From Microcella pacifica (GTDB taxonomy: Bacteria > Actinomycetota > Actinomycetes > Actinomycetales > Microbacteriaceae): a DNA stretch of 64,000 nucleotides. This document shows positions 44,010-52,846 of the stretch, in pieces. The notes under the pieces are model-generated. The model saw nothing but the letters and a program-made list of their open reading frames with translations, did not search any database and was not told the DNA's origin. Positions within the stretch are counted from its first letter, which is position 1. Each line of letters opens with the position of its first letter. The translations under genes were made by a program, and so were the position numbers. The stretch covers positions 8,422 to 72,421 of the forward strand of contig NZ_VIKT02000006.1 of assembly GCF_009371975.2 (NCBI RefSeq). The letters run 5' to 3'.

Positions 44010-44945
44010 ATGTTTCGATCCGTGATCGCGGGAAGCGCTCTCACGACGGTTCTTCTCGTCATCGTGCCGATTTTCGGGGGTACGAGCGGCGAGGCGGCCG
44101 GCGTCGCGAGCGGCTCCGCGGGAGCCGCGAGCAGTTCGCCCGTGATCTCCGGGATCGAGACACGCGGGTCGGCGGACGAGTCGAGCATCCGGATCATCGA
44201 GATGGTCGAACGCGCCACCGACGAGGCCGCCGACGACGATTCTCGCGACAGCGACACCGAGCACTCCGCGCAGAAGCCCGTCGCCGTCGACACCTCCTCC
44301 GGGTCGAGCGGGTCGAGCAGCGGCTCCTCCGGCAGCTCCGCAGCGGGCACCTCTTCCGGCGAGGGCTCGTCGTCCGGCGGTTCCTCGGGCGGGTCGGGCT
44401 CGAGCGAGCCTCCCGCGGCCCCGAAGCCACCGCCCGCGCCGGAGCCGCCCGCCTGCCCGGCAGCGATCGGCGGCTCCGCCGGCGGCGCGCCCGCCACGAC
44501 CTCGGCCGGCGGCGTCGCGGGCACGACGTCCTCCGACCTGGCGTCGTTCGCGGCGCGGTACAACGAGATCCGGGTGGCGAACTGTCTGCCGCCGGTGCCG
44601 TTCGGCAATATTCGGTACGACTCGTGCATGGAGCAGCGTCTGTTCTGGATGGCGGAGGATCCCAGCACCGACCCGATGAGCGCGTGGGGTCACATCGGCT
44701 CGCAGCGCAGTGATGGTGTGCCCAGTGTGGGTTGCGATGGGAACCTTGCGGGCGGGTCGGGCAACACGGGGTCGACCGTGGCGCAGAAGTGGTGGGATTC
44801 CAGTGGTCACCGGGCGTCGCTGTACAAGCCGGGTAGCACGGGCAGCATGGCGGGTACGTGCATCCTGTTCGCGATGACGCACGGTGGGGTGCCGAACGAG
44901 CCGTACAGCTTCACGCGCGCCGCTGCACGCTGGGTCAACTGCTAG
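44010..44945 (+). CDS. Secreted CAP/SCP-domain protein, copy 1
   Basis: The 311-aa product has an N-terminal signal/anchor, a long low-complexity Ser/Gly/Pro/acidic stalk (about residues 60-160) and a C-terminal CAP-like domain (about 175-311). Motif evidence is FAARYNEIRVANC, SAWGHIGS and WWDSSGHR, the family's W..S.GHR signature; four cysteines may form disulfides. CAP proteins are extracellular, with varied or unknown roles. From 44535 on, the DNA is almost identical to the paralogue at 52847. Confidence 0.8.
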   Translation: MFRSVIAGSALTTVLLVIVPIFGGTSGEAAGVASGSAGAASSSPVISGIETRGSADESSIRIIEMVERATDEAADDDSRDSDTEHSAQKPVAVDTSSGSSGSSSGSSGSSAAGTSSGEGSSSGGSSGGSGSSEPPAAPKPPPAPEPPACPAAIGGSAGGAPATTSAGGVAGTTSSDLASFAARYNEIRVANCLPPVPFGNIRYDSCMEQRLFWMAEDPSTDPMSAWGHIGSQRSDGVPSVGCDGNLAGGSGNTGSTVAQKWWDSSGHRASLYKPGSTGSMAGTCILFAMTHGGVPNEPYSFTRAAARWVNC

Positions 44946-45009
44946 CGCCACCTCCAGTAGGCTGGCTACTCGCGGCCGGTGCCGATGCCGATCGCGAGAG
45001 AGGTCTGAC

Positions 45010-45987
45010 ATGGCTCCGGGACTGCGCTGGGGAATTCTTGCGACGGGTGGCATCGCCCGCGCCTTCACGTCCGACCTGACGGCGAGCGGCTTCACGGTCA
45101 CCGCCGCCGGCTCGCGATCGCAGTCATCGGCCGACGACTTCGCGGCACGATTCGACATTCCGCACGCGCACGGCAGCTACGAGGCGCTCGTCAGGGATGA
45201 CACCGTGGACGCGGTCTACGTCGCCACACCGCACCCGATGCACCACGAATGCGCTCTCCTCGCCATCGAGGCGGGAAAGCACGTGCTCGTCGAGAAGTCC
45301 TTCACGGTCAACGCCGCTCAGGCGCGCGAGCTCGCCGACCGCGCTGCGGAGCGCGGTGTCGTCATCATGGAGGCGATGTGGACGCGCTTCCTGCCGCACA
45401 TGGTGCGCATTCATGAGATTCTGGATGCGGGAGCGCTCGGCGACGTTCGCACCGTGCTCGCCGATCACTCGCAGTCCATCTCGACCGACCCGAAGCACCG
45501 GCTGCAGAACCCCGACCTGGGGGGCGGAGCGCTGCTCGACCTCGGCATCTACCCGGTGTCGCTCGCGGTCGACATCCTGGGCCTCCCCACGTCGATCGCG
45601 GCCGCCGCCACCATGACCCCGACGGGCGTGGACCGTCAGACCGCGATGCAGTTCGTGCACGAGGACGGCCGTCAGGCCGTGCTGCACTCGGTGCTCGACA
45701 CCAAGGGCCCCAACCGAGCCTCGATCCTGGGAACCGAGGGGTGGATCGACATCGATCCGGTCTGGTACACGGCGACCTCGTTCACCCACTACGGCGCCGA
45801 CGGCTCCATCGTCGAGCGCTTCGAGCACCCCCTGAGCACGCGGGGCATGGAGTTCCAGGCCTGGGAGCTCGAGCGGCGCGCGGCCGGGCAGGCCCCCGCC
45901 TCGCTGCCGATCGAGGAGTCCGTCGCCATCATGGGCGTCCTCGACGAGATTCGCGCGCAGATCGGGCTGCGGTATCCGGGAGAGTGA
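45010..45987 (+). CDS. Gfo/Idh/MocA family oxidoreductase
   Basis: The 325-aa NAD(P)-dependent enzyme has the N-terminal Rossmann segment RWGILATGGIARAF, the conserved HVLVEKSFTVN (Lys of the EKP-like motif) and a C-terminal alpha/beta domain with GGGALLDLGIYP. Family members oxidise sugars, inositols or dihydrodiols. A TAGGCT -10 box lies at 44958-44963 and a purine-rich GAGAGAGG before the ATG. Substrate unknown. Confidence 0.87.
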   Translation: MAPGLRWGILATGGIARAFTSDLTASGFTVTAAGSRSQSSADDFAARFDIPHAHGSYEALVRDDTVDAVYVATPHPMHHECALLAIEAGKHVLVEKSFTVNAAQARELADRAAERGVVIMEAMWTRFLPHMVRIHEILDAGALGDVRTVLADHSQSISTDPKHRLQNPDLGGGALLDLGIYPVSLAVDILGLPTSIAAAATMTPTGVDRQTAMQFVHEDGRQAVLHSVLDTKGPNRASILGTEGWIDIDPVWYTATSFTHYGADGSIVERFEHPLSTRGMEFQAWELERRAAGQAPASLPIEESVAIMGVLDEIRAQIGLRYPGE

Positions 45988-46018
45988 CGCGGCCCCTCAG
46001 GGGCTGCATCCCGAGGGG

Positions 46019-46024
46019 TACCAT
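46019..46024 (+). promoter_or_regulatory. -10 box of the PBP4 gene (leaderless)
   Basis: TACCAT lies 6 nt before the ATG at 46031, as for the gene at 3669. Confidence 0.45.
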
Positions 46025-46030
46025 GACCGC

Positions 46031-47464
46031 ATGACGGAGCCGGATGCCACACCGGGCCGCCGACACCCCCGCGCCCTCGTGGCCACCGCCCTCACGGTCG
46101 CGTTCGTCGTCCTCGGCACGGGCTCCCTCTTCGCGGGCGTCGCGGTGGGCTCTGCCGAGCCGGTGGCCGTGCCGACCCCCACACCGACCCCGACAGCCAC
46201 GCCCGAGCCCGACCCTCGACCGGTACCCGACGAGCTCGTGGCCGCGCAGGGCATCCGCTCCTGCTCGATCGACGCCCTCGCCCGCGACGGCCGCTTGCGC
46301 GAGCTCTCCGGGTCGGTCGTCAACGCCGATACCGGCGAGATCCTGTTCGACCGCGCCGCCGACCGTCCCGTGCGGACGGCGAGCGTGCTCAAAGTGCTCA
46401 CGGCAGCAGCCGCCCTCGCGACGCTCGGCCCCGACCACCGGTTGACCACACGAGTCGTCGACGGCGTCGAGCCGGGCACGGTCGCCCTGGTCGGCGGTGG
46501 CGATGCGACCCTCAGCAGGCTCCCCCCGGGGCAGGAGAGCTTCTACCGTGGAGCGCCGAAGCTTGCCGACCTCGCTGCGCAGACGGTCGCCGCCTACGCC
46601 GCCGCGCATCCCGATGCCCCGGCGATTCGCGAGGTCGTCCTCGACGCGACCTACTGGGACCCCGCCGACAAGTGGGACCCCTCCTGGGCGCGCAGCGAGC
46701 AGACGATCGGATACCAGTCCGAGGTGACCGCGCTGCAGGTCGACGCCGATCGCGCGAACCCCGTCGCGGGCACGAGCCCCCGCTCGACCGACCCGGTCGC
46801 CCGTGCGGGGCAGGCCTTCGCGCAGGCGCTCGCCGTCGCGGGCAACGCCGGAGGCACGCCGATCACGAGCCTCGGCTCGGCGCCCGACACCGACACGCTC
46901 GGTGTGGTGCGCTCGCAGCCGGTGAGCACGCTCATCCCTCAGATGCTCCTCACGAGCGACAACGCTCTCGGCGAGATGCTCGCGCGCGTCGTCTCGAAGA
47001 ACCTGGGGCTCGACGGCTCGGCGGCATCCCTCACCTCGGCCTACCGCATCGCGCTGGACGAGTACGGAGTGCCGGTCACCGGCCTGACGATCCGCGACGG
47101 CTCGGGCCTCAGCCATCTCAACGCTGTGCCCCCCTCGTACGTGACGCGTCTCATGGTGCGCATCGCCGACGGTGAGGGCTCTCTGAGCCACATCGCGCAG
47201 GGGCTGCCGGTCGCCGGCCAGTTCGGGTCCCTCTCGAGCCGCTTCACCGGCGCGAACGCGATCGCGCGGGGCGCGGTCGCCGCGAAGACCGGCTGGATCG
47301 ACACGTCGTACTCCCTCGCCGGTATCGTGACCGCTCAGGACGGCACGCGCCTGACCTTCGGGTTCTTCGCCGTCGGCGAGGGCATTCAGGGCAACGCTCG
47401 GGCCGCCCTCGACACGGTGACCACGGGTGTGTACACCTGCGGCAACACCCTCTCCACCACCTGA
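46031..47464 (+). CDS. dacB: D-alanyl-D-alanine carboxypeptidase/endopeptidase (PBP4, S13)
   Basis: The 477-aa exported enzyme trims peptidoglycan peptide stems. It has a membrane segment (about residues 15-40), a Thr-Pro linker, the catalytic motifs SVLK (Ser118-Lys121), SDN (LTSDNALGEML) and KTG (AAKTGWIDT). The long insert between the first two motifs is typical of class C PBP4. It is followed after 25 nt by the nicotinamidase gene. Confidence 0.92.
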   Translation: MTEPDATPGRRHPRALVATALTVAFVVLGTGSLFAGVAVGSAEPVAVPTPTPTPTATPEPDPRPVPDELVAAQGIRSCSIDALARDGRLRELSGSVVNADTGEILFDRAADRPVRTASVLKVLTAAAALATLGPDHRLTTRVVDGVEPGTVALVGGGDATLSRLPPGQESFYRGAPKLADLAAQTVAAYAAAHPDAPAIREVVLDATYWDPADKWDPSWARSEQTIGYQSEVTALQVDADRANPVAGTSPRSTDPVARAGQAFAQALAVAGNAGGTPITSLGSAPDTDTLGVVRSQPVSTLIPQMLLTSDNALGEMLARVVSKNLGLDGSAASLTSAYRIALDEYGVPVTGLTIRDGSGLSHLNAVPPSYVTRLMVRIADGEGSLSHIAQGLPVAGQFGSLSSRFTGANAIARGAVAAKTGWIDTSYSLAGIVTAQDGTRLTFGFFAVGEGIQGNARAALDTVTTGVYTCGNTLSTT

Positions 47465-47489
47465 CCGACCGATTCGACTTGGAGGCGAC

Positions 47490-48074
47490 ATGGCTCGCGC
47501 CCTGTTCATCATCGACGTGCAGAACGACTTCACCGAGGGTGGTGCTCTCGGCGTCGACGGCGGTGCGGCCGTCGCGGCGGCGATCACCGAGCACGTGCGA
47601 CGGCATCCCGACCTCTACGACGTCGTCATCGCCTCACGAGACTGGCATGACGGCGACAACGACAACGGCGGGCACTTCGCGACGGATGCCGACCCCGATT
47701 TCGTGCTGACCTGGCCGGTGCACTGCGTGGCCGGCACCGACGGCGCCGAGTACCACGAGAGCATCGACACGGGCCTCATCGACATCCACGTGCGCAAGGG
47801 GCAGGGGGTGCCCGCCTATTCGATCTTCGAGGGGACGACCGACGACGGGCGATCCGTGCCGCAGGCACTCGATGAGCTCGAGGTGACCGAGATCGACGTC
47901 GTGGGGCTCGCGACCGACTACTGCGTGCGCGCCTCGGCCCTCGACGCCCTGCAGCACGGGCGCTCCGTGCGCGTCCTGCGCAATCTGGTCGCGGGAGTCG
48001 CCGCCGAGTCGAGCGAGGCTGCGCTCTCGGAGATCGCGACCGAGGGCGGCCACGTGGAGGTCAGTACCGATTGA
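47490..48074 (+). CDS. pncA: Nicotinamidase / isochorismatase-family hydrolase
   Basis: The 194-aa product has the catalytic triad candidates Asp9 (IIDVQNDF), Lys in HVRKGQG and Cys in GLATDYCVRAS, and metal ligands in SRDWHDGD and WPVHCVAG. This matches PncA, which converts nicotinamide to nicotinate for NAD salvage. GGAGG lies 5 nt before the ATG. The WPVHC and DYCV blocks favour nicotinamidase over other isochorismatase-like enzymes. Confidence 0.9.
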   Translation: MARALFIIDVQNDFTEGGALGVDGGAAVAAAITEHVRRHPDLYDVVIASRDWHDGDNDNGGHFATDADPDFVLTWPVHCVAGTDGAEYHESIDTGLIDIHVRKGQGVPAYSIFEGTTDDGRSVPQALDELEVTEIDVVGLATDYCVRASALDALQHGRSVRVLRNLVAGVAAESSEAALSEIATEGGHVEVSTD

Positions 48075-48092
48075 GCCCGTGCGCGGCGCGGT

Positions 48093-49958
48093 CTACGTGA
48101 GCAGCTGGTGCTGCGCGAGCTCGCGGTACAGGGGCACGTCGCGCACGAGGTCCGCGTGCACGCCGGTGCCGATCACGCGTCCGTGCTCGAGCACGACGAT
48201 CTGATCGCTGTCGACGACCGTCGACAGCCGGTGCGCGATGACGATGAGTGTGCGGTCGGCCGAGACAGCGTCGATCGCCTCGCGCATGAGCCGCTCGTTG
48301 ACGCCGTCCAGCGATGACGTCGACTCGTCGAGCAGCAGGATCGAGGGAGCGGCGAGGAGTGCCCGGGCGATGGCGAGGCGCTGGCGCTCGCCGCCGGAGA
48401 GCATGACCCCGCTCTCGCCCACCTGCGCGTCGAGACCCTGGTCGCTGCGCTGCAGCACCTCGAGCAGGTTGACCCGTTCGAGCACCGCGACGCAGTCGTC
48501 GTCGCTCGCCATCGGTGAGCCGAGCAGGAGGTTGTCGCGCAGGGTACCGGCGAGCACGGGAGCATCCTGCTCGACATAGCCGATGCGGCCGCGCAGCTCG
48601 GTGCGATCGAGCGCGCGGATGTCGACGCCCTCCATGCGGATGACGCCCTCGGTCGGGTCGTAGAACCGCTCGATGAGCGACAGGATCGTCGACTTGCCCG
48701 CACCGCTCGGCCCCACAAGCGCCGTGCGCGAGCCCTGCGGCACCGAGAAGGTGACCCCGTCGAGCACTGTCCTCTCACGGTCACCGCCGTCGCTCGCGTC
48801 GCCGACGACCTCAGCTATCACCTTCTCCTGCTCGGTCTTGCGCGCGGCCTCCGGGTAGCGGAAGTGCACGTCGTCGAACGCGATCGCGGCACGGTCGGCG
48901 GTCGCCGCGGCAGGTGCCACGTCGGTGTCGCCCTCCGCCTCGCTGGGCAGGCCGATGATCTCCTGGATGCGCCCGAGCGCTCCGAGCGCGCTGTTGACGC
49001 TCGTGATCGCCCCGAAGGCCTGCCCGAGCGGGCCGATGAGGAGGAAGAGGAACAGGATGAAGGCGACGAGCTCGGCGATCTCGATGTCGCCGGCCGCGAC
49101 GCGGTAGCCGCCCACGCCGAGCACCACGAGGAACGAGATCTGCAGCGCGATCGAGGAGATCGGCACGACGAGCGCGGAGATCTTGGCGACCTTGATGCCC
49201 TGGAGCCACGCGCCTCGAGCATCCTCGTGGATGGTCGTGATCTCGCGCTCGGTCGCATTCGCGGCGCGCACCGTGCGCACGGAGGAGATGGCCCGTTCGA
49301 CGGCCGCGGCGAGGTCTCCCACCTTCTCCTGCGCCTTGCGGCTGGCGATGCGGATGCGCGCCGAGAGCAGCACGACGGTGACGACCGACACCGCGATCAC
49401 GAGCACCGTGAGCAGCAGCAGCACGGGATCGATGATGATCATCGCCACGAGGGCGCCGAGGAAGGTGAGGCTGCCGCCGATCGCCTCGACGAGCCCTTGC
49501 GTGAGCACGGCGCGCAGCAGGGTCGTGTCACTGCCGACGCGGCTCACGAGGTCGCCCGTGCGGCGCTGGTCGAACTCGCTGATCGGCAGATGCAGCAGTC
49601 GGCGCACGAGCGTGCGGCGACTGGAGAGCACGACGCCCTCGCCCGTGCGCTGCAGCAGGTAGTGGCCGAATCCGCTGAGGAGGCCGGCGAGCACGACGAG
49701 GCCGACGAGCAGGGCCACGAGGCCGCCGAGCTCGCCGCCCTCCTCGACCGTAGAGATGACCTGGGCGACGAGGAGGGGCTGCGCGAGGGAGGCGCCCGCA
49801 CCGAGCACGCTGATGACGATGACCCAGGAGAGCACCGTGCGGTGCTCGAGCAGGTAGGGCATGAGCTGGCTGAAGCTCGCGCGTGGGCCGTCGTCGACGG
49901 GCCGTCCGAGAAGGCTGCGTCGGGGGGTCGTGGGGGCCGGGGGTGCGCTCGAGCTCAT
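48093..49958 (-). CDS. ABC exporter, fused membrane and ATPase domains
   Basis: The 621-aa product has six membrane segments followed by an ATPase with Walker A GPSGAGKST, signature LSGGERQR, Walker B SILLLDESTSSLD and the switch His (VIAHRLS). It resembles MsbA/lipid- and drug-exporter half-transporters, which work as dimers. The ATG at 49958 is preferred; a CAGGAT box lies 6 nt upstream. It is divergent from the ABC-2 exporter operon. Confidence 0.9.
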   Translation of the reverse strand: MSSSAPPAPTTPRRSLLGRPVDDGPRASFSQLMPYLLEHRTVLSWVIVISVLGAGASLAQPLLVAQVISTVEEGGELGGLVALLVGLVVLAGLLSGFGHYLLQRTGEGVVLSSRRTLVRRLLHLPISEFDQRRTGDLVSRVGSDTTLLRAVLTQGLVEAIGGSLTFLGALVAMIIIDPVLLLLTVLVIAVSVVTVVLLSARIRIASRKAQEKVGDLAAAVERAISSVRTVRAANATEREITTIHEDARGAWLQGIKVAKISALVVPISSIALQISFLVVLGVGGYRVAAGDIEIAELVAFILFLFLLIGPLGQAFGAITSVNSALGALGRIQEIIGLPSEAEGDTDVAPAAATADRAAIAFDDVHFRYPEAARKTEQEKVIAEVVGDASDGGDRERTVLDGVTFSVPQGSRTALVGPSGAGKSTILSLIERFYDPTEGVIRMEGVDIRALDRTELRGRIGYVEQDAPVLAGTLRDNLLLGSPMASDDDCVAVLERVNLLEVLQRSDQGLDAQVGESGVMLSGGERQRLAIARALLAAPSILLLDESTSSLDGVNERLMREAIDAVSADRTLIVIAHRLSTVVDSDQIVVLEHGRVIGTGVHADLVRDVPLYRELAQHQLLT

Positions 49959-50020
49959 GCCATGATCCTGCCCGACTCCGGCCATGAGCGAGCCGTGCGG
50001 CAGTGTCAGCCGCCCGGGTC

Positions 50021-50026
50021 TAGGCT
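50021..50026 (+). promoter_or_regulatory. -10 box of the ABC-2 exporter operon (leaderless)
   Basis: TAGGCT lies 8 nt before the GTG at 50035. Confidence 0.45.
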
Positions 50027-50034
50027 CTGATCTC

Positions 50035-50961
50035 GTGCCAGAGTCCGTCATCTCCGCGACCGCCCTCACCAAGACCTACGGCGGTGTCGCCGCCGTCGAC
50101 AGCATCGATTTCGAGGTCGCGCCCGGGGAGTCGTTCGGGTTGCTCGGGCCGAACGGCGCCGGCAAGTCGACGACGATGCGCATGGTGGGCGCGGTGTCGA
50201 CGCGCACGAGCGGCGACCTGACGATCCTGGGCCTCGACCCGGAGCATCACGGCCCCGACATCCGCTCGCAGCTCGGCGTCGTGCCGCAGCAGGACAACCT
50301 CGACATGGATCTGCGCGTGCGCGACAACCTGCTTGTCTACGGGCGGTACTTCGGGCTGCCGCGCGCCCTCGTCGCCGAGCGCGCCGACGCCCTGCTCGAG
50401 TTCGCCCAGCTCGCCGACCGGGCCAAGTCGAAGGTCGACGACCTCTCGGGCGGAATGAAGCGCCGCCTCACGATCGCGCGTGCGCTCATCAACGAGCCGC
50501 GCATCCTGCTTCTGGATGAGCCGACGACGGGCCTCGACCCGCAGGCGCGGCACATCCTGTGGGATCGTCTGTTCCGCCTCAAGGAGCAGGGCACGACGCT
50601 CGTGCTGACCACGCACTACATGGACGAGGCCGAGCAGCTGTGCGACCGGCTCGTGGTCGTCGACAAGGGCCGCATCATGGCCGAGGGCTCGCCCGCTCAG
50701 CTGATTCGCGAGCACTCCAGCCGCGAGGTGCTCGAGGTGCGCTTCGGCAGCGACCGGAACGCGCACGTCGCCGAGCAGATCGTCGGGCTCGGTGAGCGCA
50801 TCGAGGTGCTGCCCGATCGCCTGCTCATCTACAGCGCTAACGGAGAGGCCGACCTCGTCGCGCTGACCGAGCGCGGCCTGCACCCGATCACCTCGCTCGT
50901 GCGCCGCTCGAGCCTCGAAGACGTATTCCTGCGCCTCACGGGGCGGAGCCTGATCGAGTGA
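50035..50961 (+). CDS. ABC-2 type exporter ATPase (NodI/DrrA-like)
   Basis: The 308-aa product has Walker A GPNGAGKST, signature LSGGMKRR and Walker B ILLLDEPTTGLDPQ, and ends with a C-terminal regulatory region (ITSLVRRSSLEDVFLRLTGR) as in DrrA/NodI. GTG start is chosen by the upstream -10 box and the family's N-terminus. It overlaps the first permease gene by 4 nt. Exported substrate unknown. Confidence 0.9.
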   Translation: MPESVISATALTKTYGGVAAVDSIDFEVAPGESFGLLGPNGAGKSTTMRMVGAVSTRTSGDLTILGLDPEHHGPDIRSQLGVVPQQDNLDMDLRVRDNLLVYGRYFGLPRALVAERADALLEFAQLADRAKSKVDDLSGGMKRRLTIARALINEPRILLLDEPTTGLDPQARHILWDRLFRLKEQGTTLVLTTHYMDEAEQLCDRLVVVDKGRIMAEGSPAQLIREHSSREVLEVRFGSDRNAHVAEQIVGLGERIEVLPDRLLIYSANGEADLVALTERGLHPITSLVRRSSLEDVFLRLTGRSLIE

Positions 50962-51800
50962 CTGCCGCAGACACGACCGGTCGCATCGATCGAGAGGATG
51001 CCCGGCGCGCGCTCACCGCGGGCGTCGCGCCGCGCCGCTGGGGCAGCTGGTACGTCGCCGAGCACCGGCTCCTCGCGATGAAGGGCTACGTCGGCGAGGC
51101 GGTCTTCCAGAGCTTCGGCAACCCGCTCATCTACCTCTTCGCCCTCGGGGTGGGGCTCGCGAGCCTCGTGCCGCAGGGTGTCGCGGGAGTGAGCTACCTC
51201 GAGTTCGTGGCCCCCGCACTCATGGCGACGGCGGCGATGACGATCGCGGCCAACGAGACGACGTACCCCGTGCTCATGGGGTTCAAGTGGAACCCCACCT
51301 TCTTCGGCATGAACGCCGCCCCGCTCACGGGTGGGCAGATCGTGAACGGCATCATGCTCGCGATCCTCGCGCGCATGATCATGACCGTCACGATCTACTT
51401 CGGCGTCATCCTCGCCTTCGGGGCCGTGCCGTCCGCCTGGGGAGTGCTCGCGATCGGCTCCGCCGTGCTCACGGGCATGGCGATCGGGCTCGTGCTCTCG
51501 AGCTACACCTCGACCATCAAGGACGATCGCGGGCAGATGGCCATGATCCAGCGGTTCGGCATCATGCCGCTCTTCCTCTTCTCGGGCACGTTCTTCCCCC
51601 TCGAGCAGCTGCCCGTCTACCTGCAGCCGATCGGCTGGATCTCGCCGCTGTGGCACGGCGCCGAGCTCGGCCGCGTCGCCACGTACGGGCTCGAGGAGTC
51701 GCTGTGGCTCACCGTGACGCACGTGGGCTACCTGAGCGGCATCATCGTCGTGGGCCTGTGGGCGACGCGTCGCCACTTCGTGCGGCGGTTGAACCGATGA
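50958..51800 (+). CDS. ABC-2 type exporter permease, first
   Basis: The 280-aa protein has about six membrane segments after a ~35-residue soluble N-terminus, with the NodJ-like blocks GVSYLEFVAPALMA and LFLFSGTFFPLEQLP. GTG start overlaps the ATPase stop. It pairs with the next permease to form a heterodimeric channel. Confidence 0.87.
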   Translation: MTAADTTGRIDREDARRALTAGVAPRRWGSWYVAEHRLLAMKGYVGEAVFQSFGNPLIYLFALGVGLASLVPQGVAGVSYLEFVAPALMATAAMTIAANETTYPVLMGFKWNPTFFGMNAAPLTGGQIVNGIMLAILARMIMTVTIYFGVILAFGAVPSAWGVLAIGSAVLTGMAIGLVLSSYTSTIKDDRGQMAMIQRFGIMPLFLFSGTFFPLEQLPVYLQPIGWISPLWHGAELGRVATYGLEESLWLTVTHVGYLSGIIVVGLWATRRHFVRRLNR

Positions 51801-52597
51801 CCGCCGTGCGCGCGCAGCGCGGCGCCCTGTATGCGGGCAACACGCGGGCGGTCATCCATCGTGGTCTTCTCGCGACCCGCAGCACCAACTACCTCGTCGT
51901 CTTCAGCGGGTTCTTCGAGCCCGTCTTCTACCTGCTCTCGCTCGGCATCGGCTTCGGCGCGCTCGTCGGCACCGTGCAGACCTCGACGGGTGCTGAGGTG
52001 TCGTACGCGGCGTACATCGCTCCCGCTCTGCTCGCGGTGTCGGCGATGAACGGCGCCGTCTACGACTCGACCTGGAACGTCTTCTTCAAGCTCAACTACG
52101 CCAAGCTCTACCAGGGCATGCTCACGACCTCGCTCGGGCCGCTCGATGTCGCGCTCGGCGAGATCCTGCTCGCCCTGCTGCGGGGTGCCATGTACGCGGT
52201 CGGCTTCATGGTCGTCATGCAGGTGCTCGGGCTCAACCTCGCGTGGACCGCTCTGCTCGCGCTGCCCGCCGTGCTCGTCATCGCCTTCGGCTTCGCGAGC
52301 GTCGGCATGGCCATCACGAGCTACTTCACGACCTTCCAGCAGGTGGAGTGGGTCACCTTCATCATGCTGCCGATGTTCCTCTTCTCGGCGACGTTCTACC
52401 CCATCTCGGTGTACCCGCACGTCATCCAGTGGGTGATCCAGGCGCTGCCGCTGTGGCACGGCGTCGAGCTCATCCGCGGTGTCACGACGGGCGCCCTCTC
52501 GCCCATGCTGTGGGTGCACCTCGGCTACTTCGGCGTCATGATCGCCGTCGGCATCGTCGTCGCGACGCGGCGGCTGCGTGCGCTCTTCCTGCGCTGA
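51797..52597 (+). CDS. ABC-2 type exporter permease, second
   Basis: The 266-aa protein has six membrane segments and repeats the same blocks (VSYAAYIAPALLAV; PMFLFSATFYPISVYP), so it is a paralogue of the gene before it. It overlaps that gene by 4 nt. NodJ-like exporters usually have one permease gene; two here indicates a heteromeric pore. Confidence 0.87.
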   Translation: MTAVRAQRGALYAGNTRAVIHRGLLATRSTNYLVVFSGFFEPVFYLLSLGIGFGALVGTVQTSTGAEVSYAAYIAPALLAVSAMNGAVYDSTWNVFFKLNYAKLYQGMLTTSLGPLDVALGEILLALLRGAMYAVGFMVVMQVLGLNLAWTALLALPAVLVIAFGFASVGMAITSYFTTFQQVEWVTFIMLPMFLFSATFYPISVYPHVIQWVIQALPLWHGVELIRGVTTGALSPMLWVHLGYFGVMIAVGIVVATRRLRALFLR

Positions 52598-52721
52598 CGC
52601 GCGCTCGCCGGGCTGACTCGCAGCGCATCGCCTTCGCCGCTTGCGCAGGCAATCCGACTCCGAGGGCTCTCCGAACAGTTCAGTACCCCCGACCGGGGGT
52701 CGCCAGTCCTCGGCCGTGACC

Positions 52722-52814
52722 CCAGTTCGCGGGTCATCCGTTCGTTTTTCGACTGCCCGCACTTGGTGCGCGGGTGGCCGCGGGCATAGCGTGGGATCAG
52801 CAGCCGGGGGGCTG
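52722..52814 (+). promoter_or_regulatory. Promoter and leader hairpin of the second CAP-domain gene
   Basis: The block AGTTCGCGGGTCATCCGTTCG matches that at 43876. TTGGTG and TAGCGT with an 18-nt spacer form the likely promoter. The hairpin CAGCC-GGGG-GGCTG lies at 52801-52814. The rest of 52598-52846 shows no gene. Confidence 0.5.
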
Positions 52815-52846
52815 CCGGCAAGGCCAAGCTTCGGGGGGAGCACAGC

